This document shows positions 27,418-35,982 of a stretch of DNA of 64,000 nucleotides, piece after piece. The position numbers were made by a program, and so were the translations under genes. The stretch's first letter is position 1. Each line of letters starts with the position of its first letter. Source of the DNA: Azospirillum brasilense (GTDB taxonomy: Bacteria; Pseudomonadota; Alphaproteobacteria; Azospirillales; Azospirillaceae); NCBI RefSeq assembly GCF_003349955.1, contig NZ_QLKQ01000030.1:1-64000 (forward strand), given 5' to 3'. Below the pieces are notes generated by a model. It did no database searches, was not told where the DNA came from, and saw only the letters and a list, made by a program, of their open reading frames with translations.

Positions 27418-28332
27418 ATGAGAGCGACACGACGCGCCGTTCTGCACGGCGTTCTGGCCGGGGCCGCGCTGATGATGCCGCTGCACGTCCAGGCGCAGAG
27501 CGGAGAAGCGCCGGTTCGACGCATTCCATCCTCGGGGGAGGCCATTCCTCCCGTGGGCCTGGGCACCTGGATCACCTTCAACGTCGGCGACGATGCCGAA
27601 CTGCGCGCGGAATGCGCGGCGGTCATGCGGGCCTTCTTCGAGATGGGGGGCCGGATGATCGACTCCTCGCCCATGTATGGCTCCTCCCAGGCGGTGATCG
27701 GGGATGGACTCCGGACGCTGGGGCAGCCCTCCACCCTGTTCGCCGCGGACAAGGTCTGGATTTCCTCGGGCACGCGCGGGCCGTCGCAGATCGCGGAGTC
27801 GCGCCGCCTGTGGGACGTGCCGCGCTTCGACCTGCTTCAGGTGCACAACCTGCTGTCCTGGGAAGAGCATCTTGAGACGCTGTTCGCCATGAAGGCGGCG
27901 GGTCAGCTCCGCTACGTCGGCATCACGACGTCGGAAGGGCGGCGCCACGACCTGTTCGAGGAGATCATGCGCCGGCAGCCTCTCGACTTCGTGCAGCTCA
28001 CCTACAACATCGTCGACCGCGAGGCGGAGGAGCGCATCCTGCCCCTGGCGGCGGACCGCGGAATCGGTGTGATCGTCAACCGCCCGTTTCAGCAGGGCGT
28101 GCTGCTCCGCCGGCTGTCGGGCCGCCCCCTGCCCTCCTGGGCGGCCGGCATCGGCGCGTCCAGCTGGGCGCAGTTCGTCCTGAAATTCATCATCTCCCAT
28201 CCCGCCGTCACCGTGGCCATCCCGGCGACCAGCCAGGTCGCGCATGTGCGCGAGAACATGGCCGCGATGGCCGGGCCGATGCCCGACGCCGCGATGCGGC
28301 GGCGCATGGCCGACCATGTCAGGGGCCTCTGA
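27418..28332 (+). CDS. Exported aldo/keto reductase
   Basis: This 304-aa AKR-fold protein has a Tat-type leader (RATRRAVLHGVLAGAALMM...VQAQ, cut near residue 26), unusual because most AKRs are cytoplasmic. The fold shows VGLGTWITFNVG, IDSSPMYGSSQAVIGDGL (catalytic Asp and Tyr), the AADKVWIS strand where the catalytic Lys is expected, FDLLQVHNL (His) and LRYVGITTSEGR. ATG 27418 has an AGGGAGGAAG site 5-8 nt upstream. The following membrane-protein gene overlaps by one base (TGATG). Confidence 0.87.
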   Translation: MRATRRAVLHGVLAGAALMMPLHVQAQSGEAPVRRIPSSGEAIPPVGLGTWITFNVGDDAELRAECAAVMRAFFEMGGRMIDSSPMYGSSQAVIGDGLRTLGQPSTLFAADKVWISSGTRGPSQIAESRRLWDVPRFDLLQVHNLLSWEEHLETLFAMKAAGQLRYVGITTSEGRRHDLFEEIMRRQPLDFVQLTYNIVDREAEERILPLAADRGIGVIVNRPFQQGVLLRRLSGRPLPSWAAGIGASSWAQFVLKFIISHPAVTVAIPATSQVAHVRENMAAMAGPMPDAAMRRRMADHVRGL

Positions 28333-29003
28333 TGCCGGAATGGTGGACCTATTCGACCGAGGACTTTCTGCTCTTCAGCCCCCGCACCTACTGGCGGCTG
28401 ATCGAACGGCACAACGAGGCGCTCTGGCCGGCGCATGCCCTGACGCTGCTGCTCGGCGCAGCCATTCTGCTGTGGCTCGTCCGGCCCCGCCCATGGTCGC
28501 ATCGGGTGATCGCGGGGACCCTGGCCGTTCTGTGGGCGTGGTCGGCCTGGAGCTTCCTCTGGGAGCGCTACGCCACCATCAACTGGGCCGCGCCCTATGT
28601 GGCACCGTTCTTCGCGCTTCAGGCCATCCTGCTGGTCCTGGTCGGCGGCCGGCTTCGCTGGTCGCTCTCCTGGACCGGGCAGGCGCTCGCGGGGCTCGCG
28701 CTGTTCCTCTACGCGCTTGCCCTGCACCCCCTCGCGGCGCTCCTCGCCGGACGTCCCCTGCGCGGCGCCGAGGTCTTCGGCATCACCCCGGACCCGACCG
28801 CGATCGCCACCATCGGCCTGGTCATGATGGCGAACGGGCGATGGGCATGGTCGCTGCTCGCCGTGCCGATGGCGTGGTGCCTCGCCAGCTGGGCGACCTT
28901 GCACAGCATGGAGGCGCCGGAACAATGGGCGCTTCTCGGCGCGGCGTTGGTGGCCCTTCTTCCCGTCCTGCGTTGGCGGAGCGTCCGCGATGCCGGGCCG
29001 TGA
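28332..29003 (+). CDS. DUF6064-like multi-pass membrane protein
   Basis: This 223-aa hydrophobic protein has about seven predicted membrane segments and the N-terminus MPEWWTYSTEDFLLFSPRTYWRL, a pattern seen in DUF6064 proteins. Function unknown. It is translationally coupled to the exported aldo/keto reductase gene (1-nt overlap) and convergent with norD, whose 3' end is 48 bp away. Confidence 0.75.
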   Translation: MPEWWTYSTEDFLLFSPRTYWRLIERHNEALWPAHALTLLLGAAILLWLVRPRPWSHRVIAGTLAVLWAWSAWSFLWERYATINWAAPYVAPFFALQAILLVLVGGRLRWSLSWTGQALAGLALFLYALALHPLAALLAGRPLRGAEVFGITPDPTAIATIGLVMMANGRWAWSLLAVPMAWCLASWATLHSMEAPEQWALLGAALVALLPVLRWRSVRDAGP

Positions 29004-29051
29004 TGCCGGGTCTTGACGCCCAACGCGGATCGTCCAGGCCCGCGGTTCCGC

Positions 29052-30962
29052 CTATCCGACCACCTGCCGGTACAGCGCCGGCAGCGCCTTCGTCAGATGC
29101 GTGACCTGCGGGAAGATCGCGTAGCCGCCACGGCCGAACAGATAGGGGAAATAGTCGCGGGCCTCGGCGTCCACGGTGATGCCGAACAGGGCGATTCCCT
29201 GGCGGCGGGCCTCCTGGATCGCCACGCGGGTGTCCTCGATGCCGTAACGTCCCTCGTAATGGTCCACGTCGTTGGGCTTGCCGTCCGACAGCAGAATCAG
29301 CAGGCGGTGGCGGTTGGGCCGCTCCGCCAGACGCGCGGCGGTGTGGCGCAGAGCCGCGCCCATGCGGGTGTAATGGCCGGGCTTCAGCGCCTGGACACGC
29401 CGCTGCACCCGGGCGTTCAAAGGTTCGTCGAACGCCTTGACCGTCTGCACCCGCACCCAGTCGCGCTTCTTCGAGGTGAAGGCGAAGATGGCGTGCGGGT
29501 CGCCGCAGGCGTTCAGCCCGTTGGACAGGGCCAGCAGGGCCTCCTTCTCGACGTCCAGAACGCGGTGCCCGTCCACCCAGCCGTCGGTGGACAGCGAGGT
29601 GTCGACCAGCACCGCCACCGCCAGATCGCGCGCCGCGTTGCGCGCCGCCTGATAGACGCGGTCGCTGCCCGCCCCGCCCGCGCGCTGGTCGGCGCAGCGG
29701 CGCACCAGGGCGGTGAGGTCGAGGTCGTCGCCGTCCGGCTGGCCGGTGAAGACCATGCGCTTGGGACGCAGCGCCTCGAACTGGCGGCGGACCTGCCGGA
29801 TGCGGCGCAGGGCAGCCTCGTCGGGCGCCCAGTCCTCGCCGTCCTCCGGCGCCGGTTCGGCGACGACGCGGCAATGGGCGGGGTGGTAGGCGCGGCGGCG
29901 ATGGTCCCATTCCGGGTAGGTCAGCACCGCCGTCAGCGGCGCCGCCTCCACGGCGGCGGGCGCCAGATCGAGATCGAGCTTCAGCCGGGTCGAGGGCTTG
30001 CGCTGATGCTGGGCGAGCGCGATCTCCTCCATGTCGTCGGCGGCCTGACGGGCGGCGTCCTCGTCGTCGTCATCGACCGGGCGGGGGATGTTCATCATCT
30101 CCGCCAGACCGAAGATCTTCTCGAAGCGGTTCAGGATCAGCGGGTCCTCGCGCTGCACCTGATCGCTGTCGCGCCGCGTCGCCTTGCGGCGCTGGCCGTC
30201 GCTCTCGGAGGAGGGGGCCGCGGCTTCGTCCTCCGCTGCGGCATCGGGAACGGGTGGCGCGCCGGTTGACACGGGACCCGAAACCTCGCCCCACAGCGGC
30301 ACCGGCAGGAACGGCTTGTAGCCAGCCGGGGCGGCGAAACGCTCCAGCGGAACCGTCCCGTCGAGAACCGCGCCGCCGTCGCCGGCGCCCAGCAGGGCCA
30401 GCACCGCCTCCTCCACCATCGCCTCGTCCTTCGGCAGGGAGCGCTTGGGCCGGACGGCGAGCAGCGCCGCGCACAGTTCACCGTGCAGGCGGGCCAAACC
30501 CGGCCAGCGCATGAGAACCCGCGCGGTGGTCGTCCGGGCTTGCCGCAGCGCCCGCACATCATCCCGCAGCGGATCGGCGATAGCCTCGCCGTCGGCCTCG
30601 GCGTGGGCGAAGTAGGCGGCCAGCCATTCGTAAAGCCGCTCGTTCAGCGCCGCGTCGGGGAACACGTCCAGTTGGGCGGGCAGTTGAAGAACATCGCCGT
30701 CCAGCGCCGGCCGCTCCAGCCGTTCGGTGCCGAGGCCGATGCGCTCCAGCACCGACAGCCGATGGCCGGAGGACGCCCGCGCCACGGCGGCCATCCGCAC
30801 GCCCCGGTCGCCGCCCAGCCCGCGGAAGAACACCGACAGCCGGGGCCGGATCGCCTCCAGCGTCACCGCGGCGTCCGGATGGTGGGGCAGGCTCGACCGG
30901 CCACCGACCAGACGGTGCCAGTGGCGGCCGATGAACTCCTCGGGCTCGAGCAGCGACAGCAT
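29052..30962 (-). CDS. norD: Nitric oxide reductase activation protein NorD (vWA domain)
   Basis: This 636-aa cytoplasmic protein works with the NorQ ATPase to activate or insert metal into NorBC. The C-terminal von Willebrand A domain has the MIDAS motif DTSLS (VAVLVDTSLSTDGW) and ILLSDGKPND. The middle part is acidic and charged (DDDDEDAARQAADD). It is the last gene of norCBQD, 21 nt after norQ. Confidence 0.95.
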   Translation of the reverse strand: MLSLLEPEEFIGRHWHRLVGGRSSLPHHPDAAVTLEAIRPRLSVFFRGLGGDRGVRMAAVARASSGHRLSVLERIGLGTERLERPALDGDVLQLPAQLDVFPDAALNERLYEWLAAYFAHAEADGEAIADPLRDDVRALRQARTTTARVLMRWPGLARLHGELCAALLAVRPKRSLPKDEAMVEEAVLALLGAGDGGAVLDGTVPLERFAAPAGYKPFLPVPLWGEVSGPVSTGAPPVPDAAAEDEAAAPSSESDGQRRKATRRDSDQVQREDPLILNRFEKIFGLAEMMNIPRPVDDDDEDAARQAADDMEEIALAQHQRKPSTRLKLDLDLAPAAVEAAPLTAVLTYPEWDHRRRAYHPAHCRVVAEPAPEDGEDWAPDEAALRRIRQVRRQFEALRPKRMVFTGQPDGDDLDLTALVRRCADQRAGGAGSDRVYQAARNAARDLAVAVLVDTSLSTDGWVDGHRVLDVEKEALLALSNGLNACGDPHAIFAFTSKKRDWVRVQTVKAFDEPLNARVQRRVQALKPGHYTRMGAALRHTAARLAERPNRHRLLILLSDGKPNDVDHYEGRYGIEDTRVAIQEARRQGIALFGITVDAEARDYFPYLFGRGGYAIFPQVTHLTKALPALYRQVVG

Positions 30963-30983
30963 GGTCCGATTTCCTTGTTTCGC

Positions 30984-31796
30984 TTACCCGAGGGCGATGT
31001 CGGCGACGCGCAGGAGCGCCTGCCGGACGTCGGCGTCGTCGGTCAGCGGTTCGATCAGCGCGGTGCGGATCGCCCGCTCGGGCTTGACGCCGGAGCGGAT
31101 CAGCGTGGCGCAGTAGACGAGCAGGCGGGTGGAGACGCCCTCTTCAAGATCCTGGCCTTTCAGGGCGCGCAGCGCGCCGGCCAGACGGACCAGCGGGGCG
31201 ACGCGCCCCTCCGGCAGGCCGCTCTCGCGGGCGACGATGACGGCCTCGTCCTCCGGCGCCGGGAAGTCGAATTCGATGGCGAGAAGCCGCTGGCGGGTGC
31301 TGGGCTTCAGGGTCTTCAGGACGTTCTGGTAACCGGGGTTGTAGGAGACGACCAGCATGAAGTCGTCCGGCGCCTCCAGCAGTTCGCCGGTGCGGTCGAG
31401 CGGCAGCAGGCGGCGGTCGTCGGTCAGCGGGTGGAGCACGACGGTCACGTCCTTGCGCGCCTCCACCACCTCGTCGAGGTAGCAGACGGCGCCCTCGCGC
31501 ACGGCACGGGTCAGCGGGCCGTCCGCCCACACCGTGTCGCCGCCCTTCAGCAGGTAACGCCCGGTCAGGTCGGCGGCGGTCAGGTCGTCGTGGCAGGACA
31601 CGGTGTGGAGGGGACGACCCAGCCGGGCCGCCATGTGCGAGACGAAGCGGGTCTTACCGCAGCCCGTCGGCCCCTTCAGCAGCAGCGGCAGGCGGTGGCG
31701 GAAGGCGTGCTCGAACAGCTCGCACTCGTCGCCGACGGCCTTGTAATAGGGGACGTCGAGGTCGTCCGCGACGGCCTTCAGGGCGCTGCGGGTCAT
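30984..31796 (-). CDS. norQ: NorQ, MoxR-type AAA+ ATPase
   Basis: This 270-aa ATPase needed for an active nitric oxide reductase has Walker A GPTGCGKT near residue 42, Walker B VCYLDEVVEARKD, and sensor-type VVSYNPGYQN. The ATG at 31796 was chosen (MTRSALKAVADDLDVPYYK); the frame is open upstream through the norB-norQ gap, but no good site precedes it. A 67-bp spacer with a short GC stem separates it from norB. Confidence 0.95.
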   Translation of the reverse strand: MTRSALKAVADDLDVPYYKAVGDECELFEHAFRHRLPLLLKGPTGCGKTRFVSHMAARLGRPLHTVSCHDDLTAADLTGRYLLKGGDTVWADGPLTRAVREGAVCYLDEVVEARKDVTVVLHPLTDDRRLLPLDRTGELLEAPDDFMLVVSYNPGYQNVLKTLKPSTRQRLLAIEFDFPAPEDEAVIVARESGLPEGRVAPLVRLAGALRALKGQDLEEGVSTRLLVYCATLIRSGVKPERAIRTALIEPLTDDADVRQALLRVADIALG

Positions 31797-31863
31797 GGCT
31801 GTCTCCTCGGAAACGAAAAGGGAAGGCCCCTCCCCCGACGCGCGGAGGAGGGGAAGGCCCAGG

Positions 31864-33216
31864 TCACTCGGCGGGCTGGACGGCGGCGCCGATCCCGGTG
31901 GTCCTGCGGGACGCGGGCACCGGCCCGAGCAGGGCGTAGAGATAGAGGACGGCGCCGATGAACACCGCGGCACCGGCGGCCAGACGCACCCAGTAGAAGG
32001 GGGCGATCTCCGCCTGGACGGTCATGTAATCCATGCCCATCACACGCTGCAGGTGGACCTGCACGACCCCGGCGAAGGTCAGGGCAAAGGTCATTACGGA
32101 CATACCGCCGGTCATCAGCCAGAAGCTGGCCTTGTTGAGGGTCTGGTGGTAGGGCGCGACGCCGCGCAGATGCGGCATGGCGTAGCTGAAGATGGCGAGG
32201 TTGATCATCACATAGGCGCCGAAGAAGGCGAGATGCCCGTGCGCCGCCGTCACCTGCGTGCCGTGGGTGTAGTAGTTGACCCAGGACAGCGTGTGTAGGA
32301 AGCCCCAGACGCCGGCGCCGAAGAAGGCCGTCACCGCGCAGCCCACCGACCACAGCAGGGCGGCCTTGTTCGGGTGATCGCGCCCGCCCTTCAGCACCAT
32401 CTTCACCGCGAAGACCACCATGAAGAAGAAGGGGGCGACCTCCAGCGTCGAGAACAGCGAGCCGATCCACTGCCAGTAGCCCGGCGTGCCGATCCAGTAG
32501 TAATGGTGCCCGGTGCCCAGCAGGCCGGAGAAGAGGGCGAGGCCGACGATGGCGTACAGCCACTTCTCGACGATCTCGCGGTCGACGCCGGTCATCTTGA
32601 TCATCAGGAAGGCGAGGATCGAGGCCATCACCAGCTCCCACACGCCCTCGACCCAGAGATGGACGACGTACCACCAGTACATCTTGTCCAGCGCGAGGTT
32701 GGTCGGGTTGTAGAAGGAGAACAGGAAGAACAGCGCGATGCCCCACAGCCCCATCACCAGGATGTTGGTGATGACCGTGCGCCGGCCCTTCAGCACCGTC
32801 ATGGAGATGTTGTAGAGGAACATCAGCGCGACGACGACGATGGCGACCTTGATCCAGGTCGGCTGTTCCAGGAACTCGCGCCCCTCGTGGATGCGGAAGA
32901 CGTAGCCGACGACGGCGGCCAGCGCGGCGAACATGAACAGGCCGAACTGGATGTAGGCCAGCTTCGGGCAATGCAGCTCGCGCTCCGCCTCCTCGGGGAT
33001 CAGATAGTAGGCGGCGCCGAAGAAGCCCATCAGCAGCCAGACGATCAGCGCGTTGGTGTGGATCATCCGCAGGATGTTGAAGGGCAGCAGTTCCGACAGG
33101 ACGTTGGGCAGCACATAGACGATGCCGGCCAGCAGGCCGACCAGGAGTTGCACGCCGAACAGGGCCAGCGCGCCGTAGAAATAGGGCAGCGCGACCTTTT
33201 GGGATTCGTATTTCAT
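31864..33216 (-). CDS. norB: Nitric oxide reductase cytochrome b subunit NorB
   Basis: This is the catalytic subunit of cNOR, reducing 2 NO to N2O in the inner membrane (450 aa, 12 membrane helices). Heme and FeB histidine regions are visible: RMIHTNALIVWLLMGFFGA, WWYVVHLWVEGVWE, GTGHHYYWIG, and TAAHGHLAFFGAYVM. It lies 16 nt after norC. NorB without a quinol-oxidase extension, together with norC, makes this the cytochrome c-dependent type. Confidence 0.97.
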   Translation of the reverse strand: MKYESQKVALPYFYGALALFGVQLLVGLLAGIVYVLPNVLSELLPFNILRMIHTNALIVWLLMGFFGAAYYLIPEEAERELHCPKLAYIQFGLFMFAALAAVVGYVFRIHEGREFLEQPTWIKVAIVVVALMFLYNISMTVLKGRRTVITNILVMGLWGIALFFLFSFYNPTNLALDKMYWWYVVHLWVEGVWELVMASILAFLMIKMTGVDREIVEKWLYAIVGLALFSGLLGTGHHYYWIGTPGYWQWIGSLFSTLEVAPFFFMVVFAVKMVLKGGRDHPNKAALLWSVGCAVTAFFGAGVWGFLHTLSWVNYYTHGTQVTAAHGHLAFFGAYVMINLAIFSYAMPHLRGVAPYHQTLNKASFWLMTGGMSVMTFALTFAGVVQVHLQRVMGMDYMTVQAEIAPFYWVRLAAGAAVFIGAVLYLYALLGPVPASRRTTGIGAAVQPAE

Positions 33217-33232
33217 GGCCTTTCGTCCTTCG

Positions 33233-33685
33233 TCAGCCGGAAATCTTGGGCGGCCAGTTCTGGGTGTTGATGCGGCTGGTCCATTCCAGGAAGGCGGCGA
33301 GGTCGTTGACCTCCTGCTCCGTCAGATTGAACTGCGGCATCTGGCGGCGGCCCTCGATGCCGCTGGGCTGGGCGGCCATCCAGCCGGCCAGGGCGGCGCG
33401 CGCGCCCTCCGCGTCCTTGTCGCCGCCGTAGCGGATCCAGACATTGCCCAGCTCCGGCGCGAAATAGGCGCCCTCGCCCAGCAGCGTGTGGCAGTTGATG
33501 CAGGAGTTTTTCTCCCACACATGCTTGCCGCGGGCGACGCTGTCGGTCAGCCCCTTGCTGTCGGTGCCGGTGTTGACGACGTAAATGTGGCTTGCCGCCG
33601 TCAGCGAGACGAAGGCGGCGAAGAAGAAGAGCGATCCGCCGTAGAAGATGTTCCGGGCGGCCGCTTTGGTGAAGCGTTCCGTCAT
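33233..33685 (-). CDS. norC: Nitric oxide reductase cytochrome c subunit NorC
   Basis: This 150-aa membrane-anchored cytochrome c feeds electrons to NorB. One N-terminal membrane helix (about residues 14-35) is followed by the heme motif Cys62-Ile-Asn-Cys65-His66 and a probable Met ligand in RRQMPQFNLT. It is the first gene of norCBQD, preceded by an FNR-type box at 33803-33816. Confidence 0.97.
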   Translation of the reverse strand: MTERFTKAAARNIFYGGSLFFFAAFVSLTAASHIYVVNTGTDSKGLTDSVARGKHVWEKNSCINCHTLLGEGAYFAPELGNVWIRYGGDKDAEGARAALAGWMAAQPSGIEGRRQMPQFNLTEQEVNDLAAFLEWTSRINTQNWPPKISG

Positions 33686-33802
33686 GCGTTCGTTTCTCCT
33701 GGGTCAGGCCCCCAGGTCAGACCGTCGTTGAACGGAGGGGCCCTGCGCAGCGTTGGCCGTGCGCCATGCCGGAGAAAGTTGACTGATTTGGTGTGGCTAT
33801 CC

Positions 33803-33816
33803 TTGACGGCGGTCAA
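33803..33816 (-). promoter_or_regulatory. FNR/NnrR-type box upstream of norC
   Basis: TTGAC-GGCG-GTCAA is a perfect 5-4-5 inverted repeat of the FNR/CRP superfamily, the layout used by NO- and oxygen-sensing regulators (NnrR, Dnr, FnrN). It ends 118 bp from the norC ATG, a reasonable place for an activator site. The DNA from 33686 to 34002 has no gene. Confidence 0.75.
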
Positions 33817-33888
33817 GCGGACGGCCGCCTTCCGAACGCGAGGGAAACCACGGTCTTTTGTGGCGATCGGTGCCGGGGAAGGGCCGGG

Positions 33889-33906
33889 ATGTGGGACGTC
33901 CCACAT
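33889..33906. repeat. Perfect 18-bp palindrome, copy 1 (candidate parS)
   Basis: ATGTGGGACGTCCCACAT is its own reverse complement. GC-rich flanks extend the dyad imperfectly, with one inserted base. It lies just past the 3' end of parB, 81 bp centre to centre from copy 2. Confidence 0.7.
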
Positions 33907-33966
33907 GCCCGGCCCCTGATGCCCGGCCCCTGATGCCCGGTCTTTGAAAACACGAGAGGCGCCTCG

Positions 33967-33990
33967 CCGATGTGGGACGTCCCACATCGG
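33967..33990. repeat. Perfect 24-bp palindrome, copy 2 (candidate parS)
   Basis: The same ATGTGGGACGTCCCACAT core (33970-33987) is extended by CCG/CGG to a perfect 24-bp dyad, ending 12 bp from the parB stop codon. Two identical perfect palindromes beside parAB are the best centromere (parS) candidates in the window. Binding of the helix-turn-helix of ParB is inference. Confidence 0.7.
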
Positions 33991-34002
33991 GGAACAGCCC
34001 CC

Positions 34003-34875
34003 TCAGTCGGCGCCCTGGAGAATGGCGTCGATTTCCGCGCGCAGCTGAAGCAGGCGTTCGCGGTGAGCGGTGTCGAGCAGGTGGCGCTGTTCGCGCACGA
34101 CGGCCACGTCGCGGATGATGCGCTTGACGCTCGCTTGGAGTGTGCGTTCCGGATCGTGCGGCCCGGCTTCGCGGACGGAAGGGGATTGCCCTTGCGCGTG
34201 GTCGCGCTTGGCCTGCCGGACGGCCTTGACGGAGGCTCCCTCCTTCGCCTGTTCCCACAGCGCAGGACGCAGGTCGGCCGGAGCGGCGGCGATCTCGATC
34301 AGCACCGACCGGGACACCCGCGTGCAGGACGCCGCGTATTCCTCCAGCATGTCGGCCGGCAGGGTCAGGATGGCCAGCAGCTTGGTGATGTCGGTGCGGT
34401 CCTTGCCGACCACCGCGGCCAGTTCGTCGTGGGTGTAGCCGTGCTTCTCCACCAGACGGGCGAGGGCGGCCGCATACTCCACCGCGTTGAGATCGACGCG
34501 CTGGACGTTGTCGATCAGCCCGATCTCGTCCGGGTCGCCGGAGGTGAGAATGGCGAAGACCGTCTTGCGGCCGAGGATCTCATGGGCACGCACCCGGCGC
34601 TCGCCGCCGATGAGCAGATAGTCGCCCTGCGGCAGCGGCCGGACGAGGATCGGGTTCTGCAAGCCGTAACGGTCGATGGACGCGGCCAAGCTGCGCAGCT
34701 CCGCCTCGTCGAAGTGGCGGCGCGGCTGGTCGGGGTTGCGGTGCACCCGGTCGATGTCCAGCTCCACCACATGCGGGAAGCCGGACGACGTGCCGAACAG
34801 CTTGTCGGTGCCGATCGACAGGGTGGAGGTGCCGCCCAGCAGCTCCTTCGTCTTGCGCTCGAACTTACGCGACAT
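34003..34875 (-). CDS. parB: Plasmid/chromid partition protein ParB
   Basis: This 290-aa CTP-switch clamp binds centromere sites and spreads. Box I NPDQPRRHFD lies at residues 47-56 and the nucleotide-binding GERRVRAHE motif at 91-99. A KorB/ParB-type helix-turn-helix region follows (YTHDELAAVVGKDRTDITKLLAILTLP, as two adjoining parts), then a C-terminal dimer helix region rich in Arg and Leu. It overlaps parA by 11 nt and is transcribed with it. The candidate parS palindromes lie immediately downstream. Confidence 0.96.
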   Translation of the reverse strand: MSRKFERKTKELLGGTSTLSIGTDKLFGTSSGFPHVVELDIDRVHRNPDQPRRHFDEAELRSLAASIDRYGLQNPILVRPLPQGDYLLIGGERRVRAHEILGRKTVFAILTSGDPDEIGLIDNVQRVDLNAVEYAAALARLVEKHGYTHDELAAVVGKDRTDITKLLAILTLPADMLEEYAASCTRVSRSVLIEIAAAPADLRPALWEQAKEGASVKAVRQAKRDHAQGQSPSVREAGPHDPERTLQASVKRIIRDVAVVREQRHLLDTAHRERLLQLRAEIDAILQGAD

Positions 34876-35884
34876 GGCTCGTCTCCCGCTGCGTGGCGTA
34901 GGCGCGGATCTGACGGGCCACCTCGCGGAAGGTCTCCGCTCCCGGGGCGCCCGGATCGCCGGCCAGCGTGATCATGCCGGCGGCGGCGGCCTTGCTGTAG
35001 ACCGTGGCGCGCGGGATCGGGGGGAACACCGGAACCTGCTCGGCGTAGGATTCACGCAGCTCCTGCAGCGTCGCGCGGTCCTGGGTCAGGCGCTCGTTGT
35101 ACATGGTGGGGATGATGCCGGCGATCTTCAGCCGGGGATTCACGCGGCGGCGGATGCGGGTGATGGTGTCGACCAGCCGCTTCACGCCCAGCAGGGACAG
35201 CGCCTCGGTCTGGACCGGCACCAGGACCAGCTCGGCCGCCGACAAGGCGTTGGCCGTGACCAGCCCCAGATTGGGTGCGCAGTCCATCACCACGAAGTCG
35301 TAGGAGGCGCGGACCTCGTCGAGCTTCTCGCGCAGCACCAGCCCACCGGTGGAGTCGGCGGCCAGCTCGACGTCGGCATCGGCCAGCGAAAGCCCCGCCG
35401 GAACGAGATCGAGTCCGCGTTCCCCGGTCGGAACGATCACCGACGAGATCGGCTCGTCGGAGCGGAGCACGAAATAGAGCGTCTTGCGCCGCTGCTCCAG
35501 ATCGACGATGGCGGCGTTGCCGACGCCGACATGGACCGTCGCGTTGCTCTGGGAGTCGCAGTCGATCAGCAGGACCCGCGCGCCTCCCTCCGTCAGGGCG
35601 TAGGCGAGATTCACCGCCGTGGCGGTCTTTCCCACGCCCCCCTTCTGGTTGGCGATTGCCAGGAAGGTCGCCGAGCGCGGGCGGTCGTCCGTGGTCTGGT
35701 CCGCCAGGAAATCCTGCACCTGTTGGGGGATGCGCTCCGCCCCGCCTTCCCAGCGGCTGATCTTCGCCTTCGTGTAGCTGCGGCCGAGCTGATCGTTGAG
35801 CCAATCGGCAAATTGCGTCTGGTTTTCCCCACGGCGCTCGCGCAGTTGGCGCATGTCGTCCCCACCAAGCGGCGGCATCGTCAT
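34865..35884 (-). CDS. parA: Partition ATPase ParA with N-terminal helix-turn-helix
   Basis: This 339-aa Walker-type ATPase segregates the replicon. An N-terminal XRE-like helix-turn-helix (about residues 11-52, ENQTQFADWLNDQLG and KAKISRWEGG) precedes the deviant Walker A KGGVGKT at 81-87; DCDSQSNAT and VVMDCAPNLGLVT follow. ParA proteins with such an N-terminal domain repress their own par operon (type Ia systems). ATG 35884 was chosen; an ATG two codons later is also possible. Two copies of AGTTGCCGGAAC lie 30-75 bp upstream. Confidence 0.95.
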   Translation of the reverse strand: MTMPPLGGDDMRQLRERRGENQTQFADWLNDQLGRSYTKAKISRWEGGAERIPQQVQDFLADQTTDDRPRSATFLAIANQKGGVGKTATAVNLAYALTEGGARVLLIDCDSQSNATVHVGVGNAAIVDLEQRRKTLYFVLRSDEPISSVIVPTGERGLDLVPAGLSLADADVELAADSTGGLVLREKLDEVRASYDFVVMDCAPNLGLVTANALSAAELVLVPVQTEALSLLGVKRLVDTITRIRRRVNPRLKIAGIIPTMYNERLTQDRATLQELRESYAEQVPVFPPIPRATVYSKAAAAGMITLAGDPGAPGAETFREVARQIRAYATQRETSHVA

Positions 35885-35915
35885 CCCTTTCGTTCGGTTT
35901 CGGGGATTCTGCGCA

Positions 35916-35960
35916 AGTTGCCGGAACTTTGTCAATGGACGCCCATCCAGTTGCCGGAAC
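35916..35960 (-). promoter_or_regulatory. Paired repeats in the parA promoter, probable ParA operator
   Basis: The 12-mer AGTTGCCGGAAC occurs at 35916-35927 and 35949-35960, 33 bp apart (about three helical turns). Copy 1 has the arms AAGTT/AACTT. A TTGTCAA element lies between the copies. The position directly upstream of a ParA with its own helix-turn-helix suggests autoregulation. Confidence 0.6.
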
Positions 35961-35982
35961 CGAACGTGCCCGCCACGCCCGG

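Noticed and set aside
31803-31863. Terminator between norB and norQ
   Set aside because: Only a 7-bp CCCCTCC/GGAGGGG stem with a long loop and no T-run; the genes form the standard norCBQD order and are probably co-transcribed.
33889-33990. Rho-independent terminator of parB
   Set aside because: The dyads are perfect palindromes with no loop and no T-tract, and they occur as two identical copies; binding sites are more likely, although some terminating effect is possible.
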